Shown here one piece after another: positions 1 to 10,500 of a stretch of DNA of 41,146 bases (its first letter is position 1; each line of letters begins with the position of its first letter). Origin of the DNA: Thiocapsa sp. UBA6158 (GTDB lineage: Bacteria > Pseudomonadota > Gammaproteobacteria > Chromatiales > Chromatiaceae); assembly GCF_002423035.1 (NCBI RefSeq), contig NZ_DIUM01000083.1, forward strand, positions 1 to 41,146. Reading direction: 5' to 3'. The notes under the pieces are model-generated. The model was given only the letters and a program-made list of their open reading frames with translations, was not told where the DNA came from and searched no databases. A program made the position numbers and the translations under genes.

Positions 1-16
1 GTGGACCAATCGATGA

Positions 17-832
17 TCAAGGCCCGATTTGCTGAGGAATCGGACCCGAAATGGTCTTCGGCGGCTTGAGCAGGTTGGGAACCGCGCCCGGCTCGATTTG
101 CTTGCCCCGGTAATGAAAGATCCGAACGTCGGCCCGCGTCTGCTGTGCCGCGAGTAGGCCGCCCGGCTCGTCGGCGAATAACAAGACAGCCGCCCGTACC
201 GGTTGCAGCTCACCGCCGACGCGCTTGGCGAGACCAATCCGATAGAGTCGATCGCCAATGTCGCCGGACAGGAATCCGCGACTGGCGGCGAAACGGTGCC
301 AGGTGTCCGTCTCCAGGAGATCCAGGGGGACTGGAACAGGCTCGGATTCGGCACTGATGACGCCGCGCCGATAGGACAGATCGGTGATCTCGGTCGCCGT
401 CATCTCGCGGTTGCCGGCATCCAGGCGTGTCCAGGTGCCGTCCTCCAGGATGGAGTGGACCTTGGGGCTTGGTGGCACGTCGAGCAGCAAGATATGTCCG
501 TCCGTATCGTCGCGCAGACGGCAGGCGATACGGATCCAGCGCAGGTGCTCCACGGCCGGCAGCAGGTGCGTCAACGTCTTGCGACGCAGTTCATCGACCG
601 CCTCGGGATTCTCAACGAGTCCAAAGAGTCGGTCTCGTCCCTCGGCCTTTGCCGGATCTTCCACTCCCAGCGCCAGTTTACCGCCGCTGGTGTTGGCGAA
701 GGCGCATAGGGTCTCCAGGGCTTTGCCCACCATCTTTCCGGACACGCGCTTGAAGTCCAAATTGACGGATTCGGGCAGCGACAAGAGCTTGTCGATCAAG
801 GCGTCGGCCTTGGGACCGGACATCTCATTCAT
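17..832 (-). CDS. AlbA_2/Schlafen-type ATP-binding protein, last gene of the defence operon (possibly truncated)
   Basis: 271 aa from an ATG at 832 whose ATGA overlaps the TGA of the methylase gene (829-831), so the two are translationally coupled; an upstream ATG at 862 is less likely. Residues about 20-60 carry the AlbA_2 (Schlafen-like) signature: an acidic/basic LDFK followed by AFANTSGG and a GVED turn. Relatives in COG2865 usually continue for another 150-200 residues with a GHKL-like or winged-helix region. Here the reading frame ends in TGA at 17-19, just after a well conserved-looking ISGPIPQQI segment. The bases beyond stay open in another frame, so a frameshift is possible, but only 16 bases remain to judge. 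Such proteins often accompany methylase/helicase defence genes; its exact role is unknown. Confidence 0.75.
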   Translation of the reverse strand: MNEMSGPKADALIDKLLSLPESVNLDFKRVSGKMVGKALETLCAFANTSGGKLALGVEDPAKAEGRDRLFGLVENPEAVDELRRKTLTHLLPAVEHLRWIRIACRLRDDTDGHILLLDVPPSPKVHSILEDGTWTRLDAGNREMTATEITDLSYRRGVISAESEPVPVPLDLLETDTWHRFAASRGFLSGDIGDRLYRIGLAKRVGGELQPVRAAVLLFADEPGGLLAAQQTRADVRIFHYRGKQIEPGAVPNLLKPPKTISGPIPQQIGP

Positions 833-3800
833 GTAGTCGATCTCGATGCTTGTTGGTCCCACGCCTCCAGCACCAGGCGGCGGGTGCGGTATTCGCCGAA
901 CTGGCGGATTTCGTTGTTCTTGAGGACGCGGAAGGTCTCGGATGGGTAGTTCTCGCCGTAGACATCGGCGGGATCGAGGATGTAGCGCAGCTCGTCGCGG
1001 GTCAGGCCGTAGAGCCGGGCGTACCAGGCGTCGAGTTCGGCGCGGAGTTGGGCGCGGCGCTCGGGGTTCCAGGCGAAGGGTGGACCGTCGTAGTCGAGAT
1101 CGCGGGCGAAGGGGGCGAGGTCGTGGGCGGTGTAGGTGAGTTCGAGAACACGGGGGACGATGAAGGCGAGGTCGGCGGACGTGTAGCGGTCGGGTGGGAG
1201 TACCGGAAACTGTTTCAAATAGAAATAGTTTAGCGTCGTTCCACCAATCTTCTGTCGAGCTACAAAATCGAATACTAACGCCACCAAATTAGCGTAGAAA
1301 GCAGCAGCTTTTGATGGCTCAATGCTGGCATCAAAAAGAAACAGCGGCATCTTGTTTCCAACCCCCACTCTCGGCACCACGCCCGCGATCACGGTGCGCT
1401 CGTCCGTGGATCGACAGATGTCCCGCCAGCCCATCAACCATTGCCGCGCCTGTCGTTCCGCCAATCGCTCATCTTTGTCGCGCTCGCTGACCCAATAACG
1501 CGGACGGGCGAAACTCCCCGGATCGCGCTTTTCGGCGTCGGTCATGTCCCGCGAATCGCTGCCGTTGTCCTCGTAGGTCGCCCAACGATGGTCGAACTGA
1601 TGCACCATCTTGGCTTCATAGAGTGGCACCCAGGTCTCGCCATCGCGGCCAATCCAATTCGCGCTATCGCGTTCTGCTCCTTCGGCGGCAAGTTGCGCGG
1701 CGGTGCGGAACATATGGCTGTCGTTGGACATGTCGAGCATTCGCATAAACGAGATGCCCCAAGGATTGCCGCTCGTGCCTTGGCTTTCATCAATCAGCAC
1801 CGGCAATCGACGGTAGATTTCTCGGGTGAGTCCGGCATCCTCGCGAGTGCGAAAAACAGGACAAGTCAGAGTATTCGGGTTGATGTGCGCGAAATCGTCG
1901 TGGCTCAGAGAGAATCGGCGCCGAGCATCAGCCAGTTGATCGATTTGGGTGAGGAAAAATGCAAACTCTGACTCATGAACTTTGCCCAGGGTAAGCAGGC
2001 AAAATTTGTATCTTTGGTGGCCAATCTCTGAAAACAATCCGGGACCAGTTCGGAAATCATAGAGACTGACGAGTTGGCGGTTACGGATGAGATTGGCGAA
2101 ATAAGCCTTGGTCGTGTCATCGGTCGCAATCCCGGTCGGCACGATCATTCCGGCCCGACCGTGCTCGCCGATCAGCCACGAAATCGTCTCGGCAAAAAGG
2201 GCGTAGAGATTCACGTCCCCCACCCCGGTCAGCGGAAAGCGCCCGCTGTCATGCGCGAACAGACTGCCGGCCTCCGCGCCCCGCTTGGCCGCGATGAAGT
2301 CCTGATACAGCCGCCGGTCGGGTGGACTGGCGTCAGGCGCATTCAGCGCCGCGATCAGCCGGCCTCGGGCGGCCGCGTTGGCGGCGGTAGCGATCTCGGG
2401 ACGGCGCGCGCCGAAAAACTCCTGCTCCTGGAGCTTGATGCGCTCCCACGGCGGATTGGCCAGCACCACATCGAAGCCGCCGGCGGCGAAGACCTCGGGA
2501 AAGATCAGCGGCCAATGGAAGAAGCGATATTGCCGTGCGAGATCCGCCGCCAGTTCCGCCACCCCCGGCCGCAGATTTCGACCAGCAGCAACGGCGGCCA
2601 AATCGCCGGACAGCGGGACGCGCTCGGCGTTCTCTAATATCTTGGGCGCAAAGAAGGCGGCGCAGAAGAGATCGAACCGCTGCCGCTCTTGCGCCAAGCA
2701 CTCATCGCGCTCGGCCTCGGCATAGGCGGCGCGCTTGGCGGCGATGGCGTCCAGCGAATCCTCGGGCAGGTCGGCGAGGTGCGCATGGGCGGTCGCCAGG
2801 TTCACGGTCGTTGCGCCACCAAAGAGTTCACGCTGTCGCCCCCCTGACTGCTTCTTGTTGCTCTTCTTCAATGCCGAGCACACCGCCTTGTCGTCGCCGG
2901 ACAGCGCGGCATACGCCTTGTCCGGAATCCCCTCCGCCAGGATCGCCGGGTCCAGGATGCCGACCAGCGCGTTACCGTGACGGATGCGATGATCGAGAAA
3001 ACCGAGCGGCTGGCCCGGCTCCAGCGTTTCGAGCCAGAGCGCGGTTTGACACAACTCGACCGCCAGCGGGTTGAGATCCACGCCATAGATACAGTGGGCC
3101 ACCACCTCACGCAGGGCATGACGGTAGGCCACGGCCTCGGGGAGATCATCGTCCGCATCCAGGCGTGCGACCTCGGCGGCGATGCGCCGCGCCGCGGCCA
3201 GCAGAAAATGACCGGAGCCGGTCGCCGGATCCAGGATCCTGAGCGCCAGCAGGGCGCCACGCGGATCGGGAGCCTTCAGCGCCTCGGCGATCTTGGGTTC
3301 CAGGGCGGACTGGATGCACTCCTGAACCAGCGCGTCCGGCGTGTAGTAACTGCCGGTGAGCTTGCGGGCCGTGCCGCGACTGTTGCCCGCCGCGGCGTCG
3401 CCCACGAAGCCGAAGCGCCAGGGGTTGGCGTCCACGGCGATCAGGGGTTCCTGCTCCAACAAGCTCTCGTAGACGCTACCCAGTTCCTCGGTGTCCATGT
3501 CGCGGTAGTTGATGCGCGCCAGCACCGCGCCGGCCCGGAAAAAGCACAGCGCGCGCAGTGCGGCAAGCAAGTGCTGGTTGGGCAACGCGGCGGCGTCCAG
3601 ATCCGGGCAGCGATCAGCGGCGAAGAGGCCGCCCAGGGCCGGGAGTCCCAACGGCTCGGCTCCGCCGGCCAGACCCCGGAAGGTGACGCGCAGACCGTCC
3701 CAGAGATCGGCGTGACGGTCGGCGCGAGCCTTGAGCGCACGCTCGCGCAGACGGGCGGCGCTGTAACCCCTGGCGTACAGCGTGCGCTGTTCAGGCGTGG

Positions 3801-4737
3801 CGTCGGGGTGGTGCAACAGCCCCCGGTCCTCGGCCGTAATGAGCAGGATCAGCCGATAGACCAGCCGCAGCAGTTGCCGGAAATAGTCCGCCGTCTGAAG
3901 TTCATGGTTCGCGAGGGCCTGGCGCAGGGCGGCGTTAGCCGGATGGGCGAGGAAGCCGTTACCGAGCTGACGCAGGGCTTCGGTCACGCCGGCACGCAGC
4001 TTCTCCAGGGCGCGTTCACCGGTTTCCTGGGCCTGACCGTGCCAGTGCTCCAGGATCGGGACGACTGCCTGGTGTCCATCCCGACCATTGCCGAAGCGGG
4101 TGGCGTGGGCGATCAGCCAGAGGGCGACGAAGTCGGCGTAGCGGTCTTCCTCAAAGATACGCGCCAGATCGGCCTCAATATAGGCCGGACGAGTCAGGCT
4201 GGGATTGTCGCGCAGGATGCGCAGGGTGCGGCCGTTGCTGACCAGGCCCCAACGCGCGTCCCGGCCGGCATTGAGATATTCCTGCACCGTGGCCTGGGGC
4301 GAACGGCGCCGGCCCTCGTCGCCGAAACGGCTGTCGCTGCGGTCCAGATCGAAGGTGTCTGGGATCAGCAACAGCGGGGTCGCGCCGAACATGTGGGTCA
4401 GGGGGAAGTGGCGATCATCGAGGGTCGCGCCGCTGACGGCGGTCCAGTGCCCGAATCCCAGCACCTGGGTCAAGAAGGGTTCCAGCCAGTGTTTGATCCC
4501 AACCGCCTCGGGTTTGACATCCGGCCGGTGGCGGCGAGCCTGAAAGCTGGCCCAAAGTGTAGTGGCAATACGCCAGGAGCGACCGATGTCATCGCGCAAC
4601 TGGATGCCGGGAGGGACGCCATACTCGGCGGCGCTCTGATGGTCGGCCTTGAGTTCCAACAAGCGCTGTATGAATTCAGCGGGCAGCAGGCTGCCTTCGA
4701 TGCGGATGGCGTCGAGGGCGAGGTCGGTTTTTTTCAT
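829..4737 (-). CDS. Eco57I-like N6-adenine DNA methyltransferase, DrmMI-like (1302 aa)
   Basis: Large class I SAM-dependent DNA methyltransferase of the Eco57I/PglX type, expected to methylate adenine in host DNA so the partner helicases spare it. SAM-binding motif I, DPATGSG, lies near residues 501-507, followed by a YGVDLNPLAVELC segment. Catalytic motif IV, NPPW, is near 761-764. The N-terminal 450 residues are helical and probably form the docking part; the C-terminal 400 probably hold target recognition (YFYLKQFPVLPP is the usual TRD-end signature). The start at 4737 is supported by an AGGATAGGG ribosome site 4-13 bases upstream. It begins 9 bases after the SNF2 helicase stop and overlaps the AlbA_2 gene. 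Size and neighbours match DISARM class 1 DrmMI. No nuclease motif was seen, so it is not an obvious single-chain type IIG/L enzyme. Confidence 0.9.
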   Translation of the reverse strand: MKKTDLALDAIRIEGSLLPAEFIQRLLELKADHQSAAEYGVPPGIQLRDDIGRSWRIATTLWASFQARRHRPDVKPEAVGIKHWLEPFLTQVLGFGHWTAVSGATLDDRHFPLTHMFGATPLLLIPDTFDLDRSDSRFGDEGRRRSPQATVQEYLNAGRDARWGLVSNGRTLRILRDNPSLTRPAYIEADLARIFEEDRYADFVALWLIAHATRFGNGRDGHQAVVPILEHWHGQAQETGERALEKLRAGVTEALRQLGNGFLAHPANAALRQALANHELQTADYFRQLLRLVYRLILLITAEDRGLLHHPDATPEQRTLYARGYSAARLRERALKARADRHADLWDGLRVTFRGLAGGAEPLGLPALGGLFAADRCPDLDAAALPNQHLLAALRALCFFRAGAVLARINYRDMDTEELGSVYESLLEQEPLIAVDANPWRFGFVGDAAAGNSRGTARKLTGSYYTPDALVQECIQSALEPKIAEALKAPDPRGALLALRILDPATGSGHFLLAAARRIAAEVARLDADDDLPEAVAYRHALREVVAHCIYGVDLNPLAVELCQTALWLETLEPGQPLGFLDHRIRHGNALVGILDPAILAEGIPDKAYAALSGDDKAVCSALKKSNKKQSGGRQRELFGGATTVNLATAHAHLADLPEDSLDAIAAKRAAYAEAERDECLAQERQRFDLFCAAFFAPKILENAERVPLSGDLAAVAAGRNLRPGVAELAADLARQYRFFHWPLIFPEVFAAGGFDVVLANPPWERIKLQEQEFFGARRPEIATAANAAARGRLIAALNAPDASPPDRRLYQDFIAAKRGAEAGSLFAHDSGRFPLTGVGDVNLYALFAETISWLIGEHGRAGMIVPTGIATDDTTKAYFANLIRNRQLVSLYDFRTGPGLFSEIGHQRYKFCLLTLGKVHESEFAFFLTQIDQLADARRRFSLSHDDFAHINPNTLTCPVFRTREDAGLTREIYRRLPVLIDESQGTSGNPWGISFMRMLDMSNDSHMFRTAAQLAAEGAERDSANWIGRDGETWVPLYEAKMVHQFDHRWATYEDNGSDSRDMTDAEKRDPGSFARPRYWVSERDKDERLAERQARQWLMGWRDICRSTDERTVIAGVVPRVGVGNKMPLFLFDASIEPSKAAAFYANLVALVFDFVARQKIGGTTLNYFYLKQFPVLPPDRYTSADLAFIVPRVLELTYTAHDLAPFARDLDYDGPPFAWNPERRAQLRAELDAWYARLYGLTRDELRYILDPADVYGENYPSETFRVLKNNEIRQFGEYRTRRLVLEAWDQQASRSTT

Positions 4738-4746
4738 GTCCCTATC

Positions 4747-7584
4747 CTACAGGCTGGGTGCCGGCAGCAGCACATAGAGCCCGATCACGTCCACCGGCAG
4801 GCAGGGGGTGACGGCATAGCGCAAGTGCCGGGCCTCTGATGCCTCGCGCACACGACGATGATCTTGCAAGAGTTGCTGGGCGCGGGTTCGAGCCAATTCC
4901 GTCAGGACAGCCTCGAAGCTGGGCAACTCGTCCAGGGCAGCGCCGATGACCCGCAGGCGGCGCTCCGGGGCCATGTTGCTTGCAGGTTCGGCCGCCATCA
5001 GGGCGGCGGCATCGGTGTCGCCCAGGATTTCCGGGGCCTGGCCGGGGCGCAGGGCCACGACCAGGGCCTCCTCGGCGAGCGAGACCCGCTCCTGGCCGCG
5101 ATAGGTGATGACGAGCTGGGTGCGCAGGCGCAGCAGCGCCACCAGGGTGCGGCTCTGTACCGCGCGGGTGAAGAGGGCACCGCTGCGGGCGACCAAATCG
5201 GGGCTGGCGCCATCCAGGGCGCGCTCGGCCAGGTAGCTGGCCAGGATCGCCACGAGGGGATGGCTGCGGTGGATGTGACGGGGGTCGGCCGGGCGCTGGA
5301 ATTCCAGGCGCAGGCTCTCGCCTTCGATCCCGACCCCGTCCAGCCGTTCGCGCAGCACGGCGGGCAGGTGGCGCAGGGGTAGTTTGTAGCCGCCCCCGAC
5401 GGGTTCCAGCGCCGCCTGCAAGCGCTCGGCGGCGCGACGGACGAACTGCTCCACGTCTGTCTGGCTGCCCAGGGCGGTGATCGCTTTATCCCATTCGGGG
5501 AGCACCTCGGCGGGCTTGAGCCGGCGTTGCGCAAAGATGGTACGGCTCTGAGCGGCCTTTGACTTGGCGCTCTCCCAATCCTTATCGATCTCGGCCTCGA
5601 TGTCGTCGAAGCCGAAGAGATCATCCACGCGACTCTGAACACTGTCATTGCCCCGGCGCAGCAGCACGCTCTCCATCACGGCCTGCATCACCTTGCCGCT
5701 GTTGTCGGGCATGGGTACCGAGACGCCGAGTTCCTTGCGAATGCGTTCCGCCTTGCGCAGGATGACCTGCAAGACGGCACCGTCGACCGGGTTGTTCTCC
5801 CCGTAGAGCATGACGGTGCGCACCGCCTTCGCAGGCTGGCCGAAACGGTCTACACGGCCTTCACGCTGCTCATGGCGGGTCGGATTCCAGGACAGATCGT
5901 AGTGCAGCACCGCGTCGAACAGAGCCTGAAGATTGACCCCTTCCGAGAGGCAATCCGTGGCCACCAGGATCCGACGCTCAGACTCACCAAGCCGTGCGAC
6001 ACGTTCCTCGCGCTCGGCGGGAACGAGTTCGCCGGTGATGACGGCCACGGTGGGGCCACTGGCCCCCAGATGACGGCTCAGCGACTCCCCCACGTAATGC
6101 GCGGTGGGGATGTAACGGCAGAACACCACTGGGTTGTGGCCGGACGCGAGCAGCTCGTCGATCTGCCGAATGAGCATCTTGAGCTTGCCGTCCTTGGCGG
6201 GTCCACGCAGCGCCTCGGCGCGCTGGATGAAGCCATCCAACTCGGCGGCGTCGGGGTGGGGCGGGTCCAGCTCCTCGATCCGGGCACCGGGCTGGCTGTC
6301 GTCCGTGGAGAGATCCCCGTCCAGATCGCCGTCGTAGACGGTCTCCAGGCCGGCGCGGTCGAGTGCTTCGATCTGCTCCGTTTCGCCGCCGGAGTTCAGG
6401 GCGCGCAGCCGGGTGCGCAGGGCGATGGCCGCCGCCGCCGGACTGGAGCTGATGCAGCGTAGGAGGGCCAGCGCCGCCCACCAGTTCATGCGCTGTTTGA
6501 GCAGGGATTGACCGGCGGCGGACTCCACCAAGCGTTGGGCATAGTCGAGCACGTCATTGAAGAGTGCGGCCCAGGCGCCGTCCAGACGGTAGGGTGCCTC
6601 TCGGCTGAGGCGGTCGGGAAAGATCGAGGTGTCCTGCCATTCGGCGATGTCGGCGCGGCGGCGCTGGACGAAGTGATCGGCCAAACGCTCGCGCAGCGTG
6701 TCGCGGCTCTTCCCGGTCAGATCCCGCAAATGGCGGAATTGGCCATCGAGCAGTCCGAGCAGGTTGTAGAAGGCTTCCTCGTCACCGCTGTGGGGGGTGG
6801 CCGTGAGCAGGATCAGATGCCGTTCGGAATGCGCGGCCAGACCCGACAGCACCTGGTAGCGCTGATGGCGGGTGCTGTTGCCGGCCTGAACGCAGGTGTG
6901 GGCCTCATCGACGATGACCAACTCGGGGCAAGCGCGCAGGAACTCGTCGCGACGACGGTCCTGCTTCACATAGTCCAGGCTGACCACGGTGACCGGGTAG
7001 GTGTCGAACAGCGAAGTGCCCGCAGGCAGGCCGCGCTCCAGGCGCGCGGCGGTTCCGCCGGTGACGACCTCGGCGGCGATGTTGAATTTGCGCTCCAATT
7101 CCTCTTGCCATTGGTCGCACAGATGCGGCGGACAGAGCACGGTGAAGCGGGTGATCTCAGCGCGATCCAGTAGCTCACGCACGATCAGGCCCGCCTCGAT
7201 GGTCTTACCGATCCCCACGTCATCGGCGATGAGCAGGCGCACTCGGTCAAGCTTCAACGCCATTAGTAGCGGCACCAACTGGTAGGCACGGGGGGCGAAG
7301 CCCAGATTGCCGAAGGCGCGGAAAGGCCCCGCGCCGGAGCGGAATGCAAGCCGCAGAGCATCGCGCAGCAGCAGACCGGCAGCCTGGGCGCCCGCCTGGG
7401 CCGCGTCCGGTGGCGGGAAGCTTGCCGATCGAATGGGTTCGGCCTCCAGGGGGGCGTAGATGGTGGTGCTTTCCTCATCGCCCGCGCCCAGGGGACGCAG
7501 GTGCAGGATGTCGGCGGCAGAGCCGGGAAGGACGATCCATTCGCGCCCGCGTGCGCTGACCAGACTGCCGGGTTGCAGGTTCAT
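4747..7584 (-). CDS. SNF2-family helicase/translocase, DrmD-like (945 aa)
   Basis: Superfamily 2 SNF2/RapA-type DNA translocase. Motif I is DDVGIGKT (residues 121-128), motif II DEAH (226-229), motif III TATPHSG (261-267). The C-terminal RecA lobe has DCLSEGVNLQ and motif VI QREGRVDRFGQ. The long C-terminal part after motif VI is unassigned. ATG at 7584 overlaps the TGA of the upstream 1745-aa helicase gene (ATGA, 7581-7584) and the methylase starts 9 bases downstream, so the three are one transcript. Length and gene partner fit DrmD, the SNF2-like component of DISARM class 1, but the same fold also occurs in other methylase-linked systems. Likely role: ATP-driven movement on incoming DNA together with the larger helicase. 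Confidence 0.9.
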   Translation of the reverse strand: MNLQPGSLVSARGREWIVLPGSAADILHLRPLGAGDEESTTIYAPLEAEPIRSASFPPPDAAQAGAQAAGLLLRDALRLAFRSGAGPFRAFGNLGFAPRAYQLVPLLMALKLDRVRLLIADDVGIGKTIEAGLIVRELLDRAEITRFTVLCPPHLCDQWQEELERKFNIAAEVVTGGTAARLERGLPAGTSLFDTYPVTVVSLDYVKQDRRRDEFLRACPELVIVDEAHTCVQAGNSTRHQRYQVLSGLAAHSERHLILLTATPHSGDEEAFYNLLGLLDGQFRHLRDLTGKSRDTLRERLADHFVQRRRADIAEWQDTSIFPDRLSREAPYRLDGAWAALFNDVLDYAQRLVESAAGQSLLKQRMNWWAALALLRCISSSPAAAAIALRTRLRALNSGGETEQIEALDRAGLETVYDGDLDGDLSTDDSQPGARIEELDPPHPDAAELDGFIQRAEALRGPAKDGKLKMLIRQIDELLASGHNPVVFCRYIPTAHYVGESLSRHLGASGPTVAVITGELVPAEREERVARLGESERRILVATDCLSEGVNLQALFDAVLHYDLSWNPTRHEQREGRVDRFGQPAKAVRTVMLYGENNPVDGAVLQVILRKAERIRKELGVSVPMPDNSGKVMQAVMESVLLRRGNDSVQSRVDDLFGFDDIEAEIDKDWESAKSKAAQSRTIFAQRRLKPAEVLPEWDKAITALGSQTDVEQFVRRAAERLQAALEPVGGGYKLPLRHLPAVLRERLDGVGIEGESLRLEFQRPADPRHIHRSHPLVAILASYLAERALDGASPDLVARSGALFTRAVQSRTLVALLRLRTQLVITYRGQERVSLAEEALVVALRPGQAPEILGDTDAAALMAAEPASNMAPERRLRVIGAALDELPSFEAVLTELARTRAQQLLQDHRRVREASEARHLRYAVTPCLPVDVIGLYVLLPAPSL

Positions 7585-10500
7585 GGGGTCACTCCCTGGC
7601 CGAAGACATCGGGATACTGGGCTAGGATGGGCGGCCAGGCCGCCCGCTCCTTCGGAAAACGAATGACCTCGTAGCCGGCATCGCTCAGCGTCTGATTCAC
7701 TTGCGCGTCGATGGGGTACTGATGGTCAGTCTCATGGTGCGGCCCGTCGATGAAGACGAGGGCAGGCGAGTCCCCCTGGTAGCCGAAGTCCGGGCGGACG
7801 CCATACTCCGGCAGACTGAGTTGAGCCTTATCGGGTAGCCGGTGGCCGCGCTGATGGATGTAGGCCAGCCAGTCCTGTTCCAGCGTACTGCCGCAAAGGG
7901 CCATCAGCTCGGCATAGTGCTCATCGGCATGCCGTCCGCCGGTGCCGCGTCGGGCGCCGGCGTGGATCAGCCGGCACAACAGATCGAGCACGAGCGGATC
8001 CTTGCGCTGGATCGCCGGATGGTCGATTTGATTGCTGTAGGACAGCAGGCAGCGGTAACAGCCGGCTTCGCAGCTTGCGTCGGTATCCTCAAGCTGGCCA
8101 GCCTCCCAGGTCGCGCCCTTGGGCTGATAGTGCGCAACCCGCAGCGCACGCTCCGCGACCCGGCACAGGGCGATGGGATCGTTGGCCAGCCGTGTCAGCA
8201 CGCCTGCACCACCCTCGGCGGACTCATAGAAGAGGATGGCGTTGCGCTGGTCCCGCTTGGGCAGCGGTTCGGCGGCCAGTTCCGCCTCCTCCAACTGGAA
8301 TTCCGCCTCGATGCCCCGTTTCAGCAGGTATTGTAGGGTGACCATGGCACCCGCTTCCAGGGGCGTGCCGGGATGGAGAACCAGGACATTGCGGCGGTCC
8401 TCGACGAAGGGGACGATGCGCTGGACCTGGGTGCTGGCCTCGGCGCTATCGTCTTCCTCAGGGGCTTGGGCGTCCTTGGACCAGAGACCGGTATTGGGGT
8501 CGATATTGAAGCCGTAGACCGATTTTTCCTTGCGCCGGCGCCAGCCGAGATTCATGCGCCAGACGGTGGCGGCGGGGCCGTAGTGAACGGTGACCAGGGT
8601 GGCGCCATCGCCATCCTCGAAGCGCGTCTTGACGACCTGCTGGACACCATTTTCCTCGGCATATTGCAGGGTTGTGAGTAGTTCATAACCCTGACGCACG
8701 CGCTCTTCTTCATCGGAGGTGATGCGGGTGGCTCGCCGGGTGCTGACGTTTTCCACCCGGTAGAGGTTGGACAGGTTGAGTCCGCCGTCCAGCGTCGTGC
8801 CGCAGGCCACGCAGAGCGGCTGCTGCAACTGATCGCCGAAGTGGCCATAGCCGCAGGCCGGACACATCTGGGCCGTACGCACCGGCAGCAGGGGATCGTT
8901 GGCATGGGTGCCGTCCTGTTCGCGCACGCCCAACAGAACCTTGCGGACCCGGTATTGGCTGCCCTCGTGGTAGATGATGCTGCGTGGGCCGAACTCGGCG
9001 AGACCCAAAAAGCGCGGGCGTGTGAGGAAGGTGTCCTTGCCGATCCGTTCCTTGCGCGACGGGATAAAGGCCATCAACGGCAGGCGCGGGAAGTTGTAGC
9101 CAGGCAGGAAGCCCTGGCTGGCCAGGTAGCGATAGGTATAGAAATCCGAATTCAAACTGGCGGAGGCTTGGAGCAGCAGATCCTGCTGCGTCTTGGCCTC
9201 CCCGTAGCGGCGATCAGCCTCGTTGCGATCCCGCTGAGTGGCAGAGGCATTCATGCGCACAGCGTGAGCCGCTTCCATCTGCTGAGTGGTCGCTTGGTAG
9301 AGGGTTCGCCAGCGGTCGAGGGCCTGGTCGAATTGACGGTATGCCTGCTGGATCATGCGTGCCGCCCAGCCTTCCGCATACCAGCGGGCGCTGGTGGGAG
9401 TCAGCTCGTCGGTCAACATGTTCAGCACGGCGGACATGACTCGGTTGGCCCGATCACGCGGTGCCGAAGTATCGAGGCTGGCCACCAGATCGTCCCGCAG
9501 CGGTAAGGTCGGATCCGCCATCTTCAGCAGCTCGCTGACCGCGCCGGCCAGCTTCTGGCGGGTCTCGGCCAACCAGATCGCGTGCAGGTGGCTGCGGATG
9601 AGATCCTCGTTGGCGAGGTCGATCAGCGGTGGCGTGACGCTGCCCGCGACCATGCGCACCGGATCGGCGAAATAATACTGGTCGTGGGGACTCTTGGCGG
9701 CGCAATAGGTCACGACCAGGGCCGGCTGGCCGCTGCGTCCGGCTCGCCCGCTACGCTGCGCATAGTTCGCCGGTGTGGGTGGTGCGTTACGCAGGTAGAC
9801 AGTGTTGAGGTCGGCGATGTCCACGCCGAGCTCCATGGTCGGGGAACAAAAGAGGATGGGCAGGTCAGCCTTCCGGAAGCGTTCTTCACGCTCTTGCCGA
9901 TCACGCTGGTCGACCTGAGCTGTATGCTCGCGGGCCTCCAGGGTTTGCAGGAGGCGATTGTGCTGCATAAGCCCCTGAGCGACATTGAGATAGAGGTCGC
10001 GGAAGAAGATGTTGCTGGCGGTGCCGTTCGCCTGGGGCGTGTCCGAGGATTGGGCGGCATCGCCGAGTCGCCAGACCATGGATCCCGCCACGATCTGATA
10101 AGCCGCCTTGTGGTCGGGGGCCTCCAGGGGTTGAACGAGTCCGCCTTGGGTCAGTGCCTCCAGCAGTGCCGCGATCAGACCGGAAAAATAGGTTTCATCG
10201 AAGCGCTGCGGCCAACGGCTCTGGGCATCTTCACCCCAGAGGCTCTGCCGACGGATCTCGCGCGAAAACCGCGACCGCGCGGACAGATAGACGGCCCGGT
10301 CATCCTGGCGCTTCAGGTCAGGCGGTTTGGAGCCGAGGATCAGGTAGCGGGCCGGTTGCAGGCGTTCGTCCGGGTTGATGGCCCAGGGTTCGCGCAGGTG
10401 GCTGAAACTGGCCTGGTTGATCTGTTCCTGGCGGTCAGGATCGAGGTAATTGGCTTTGATGCAAAGCCCCCGACGCATCAGATCGAGGAGGTGCCGGGTG

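Noticed and set aside
2977..4839. 620-codon open frame on the plus strand opposite the methylase
   Set aside because: Antisense shadow of a GC-rich gene; no motifs, no ribosome site, low-complexity Gly/Gln/Arg pattern.
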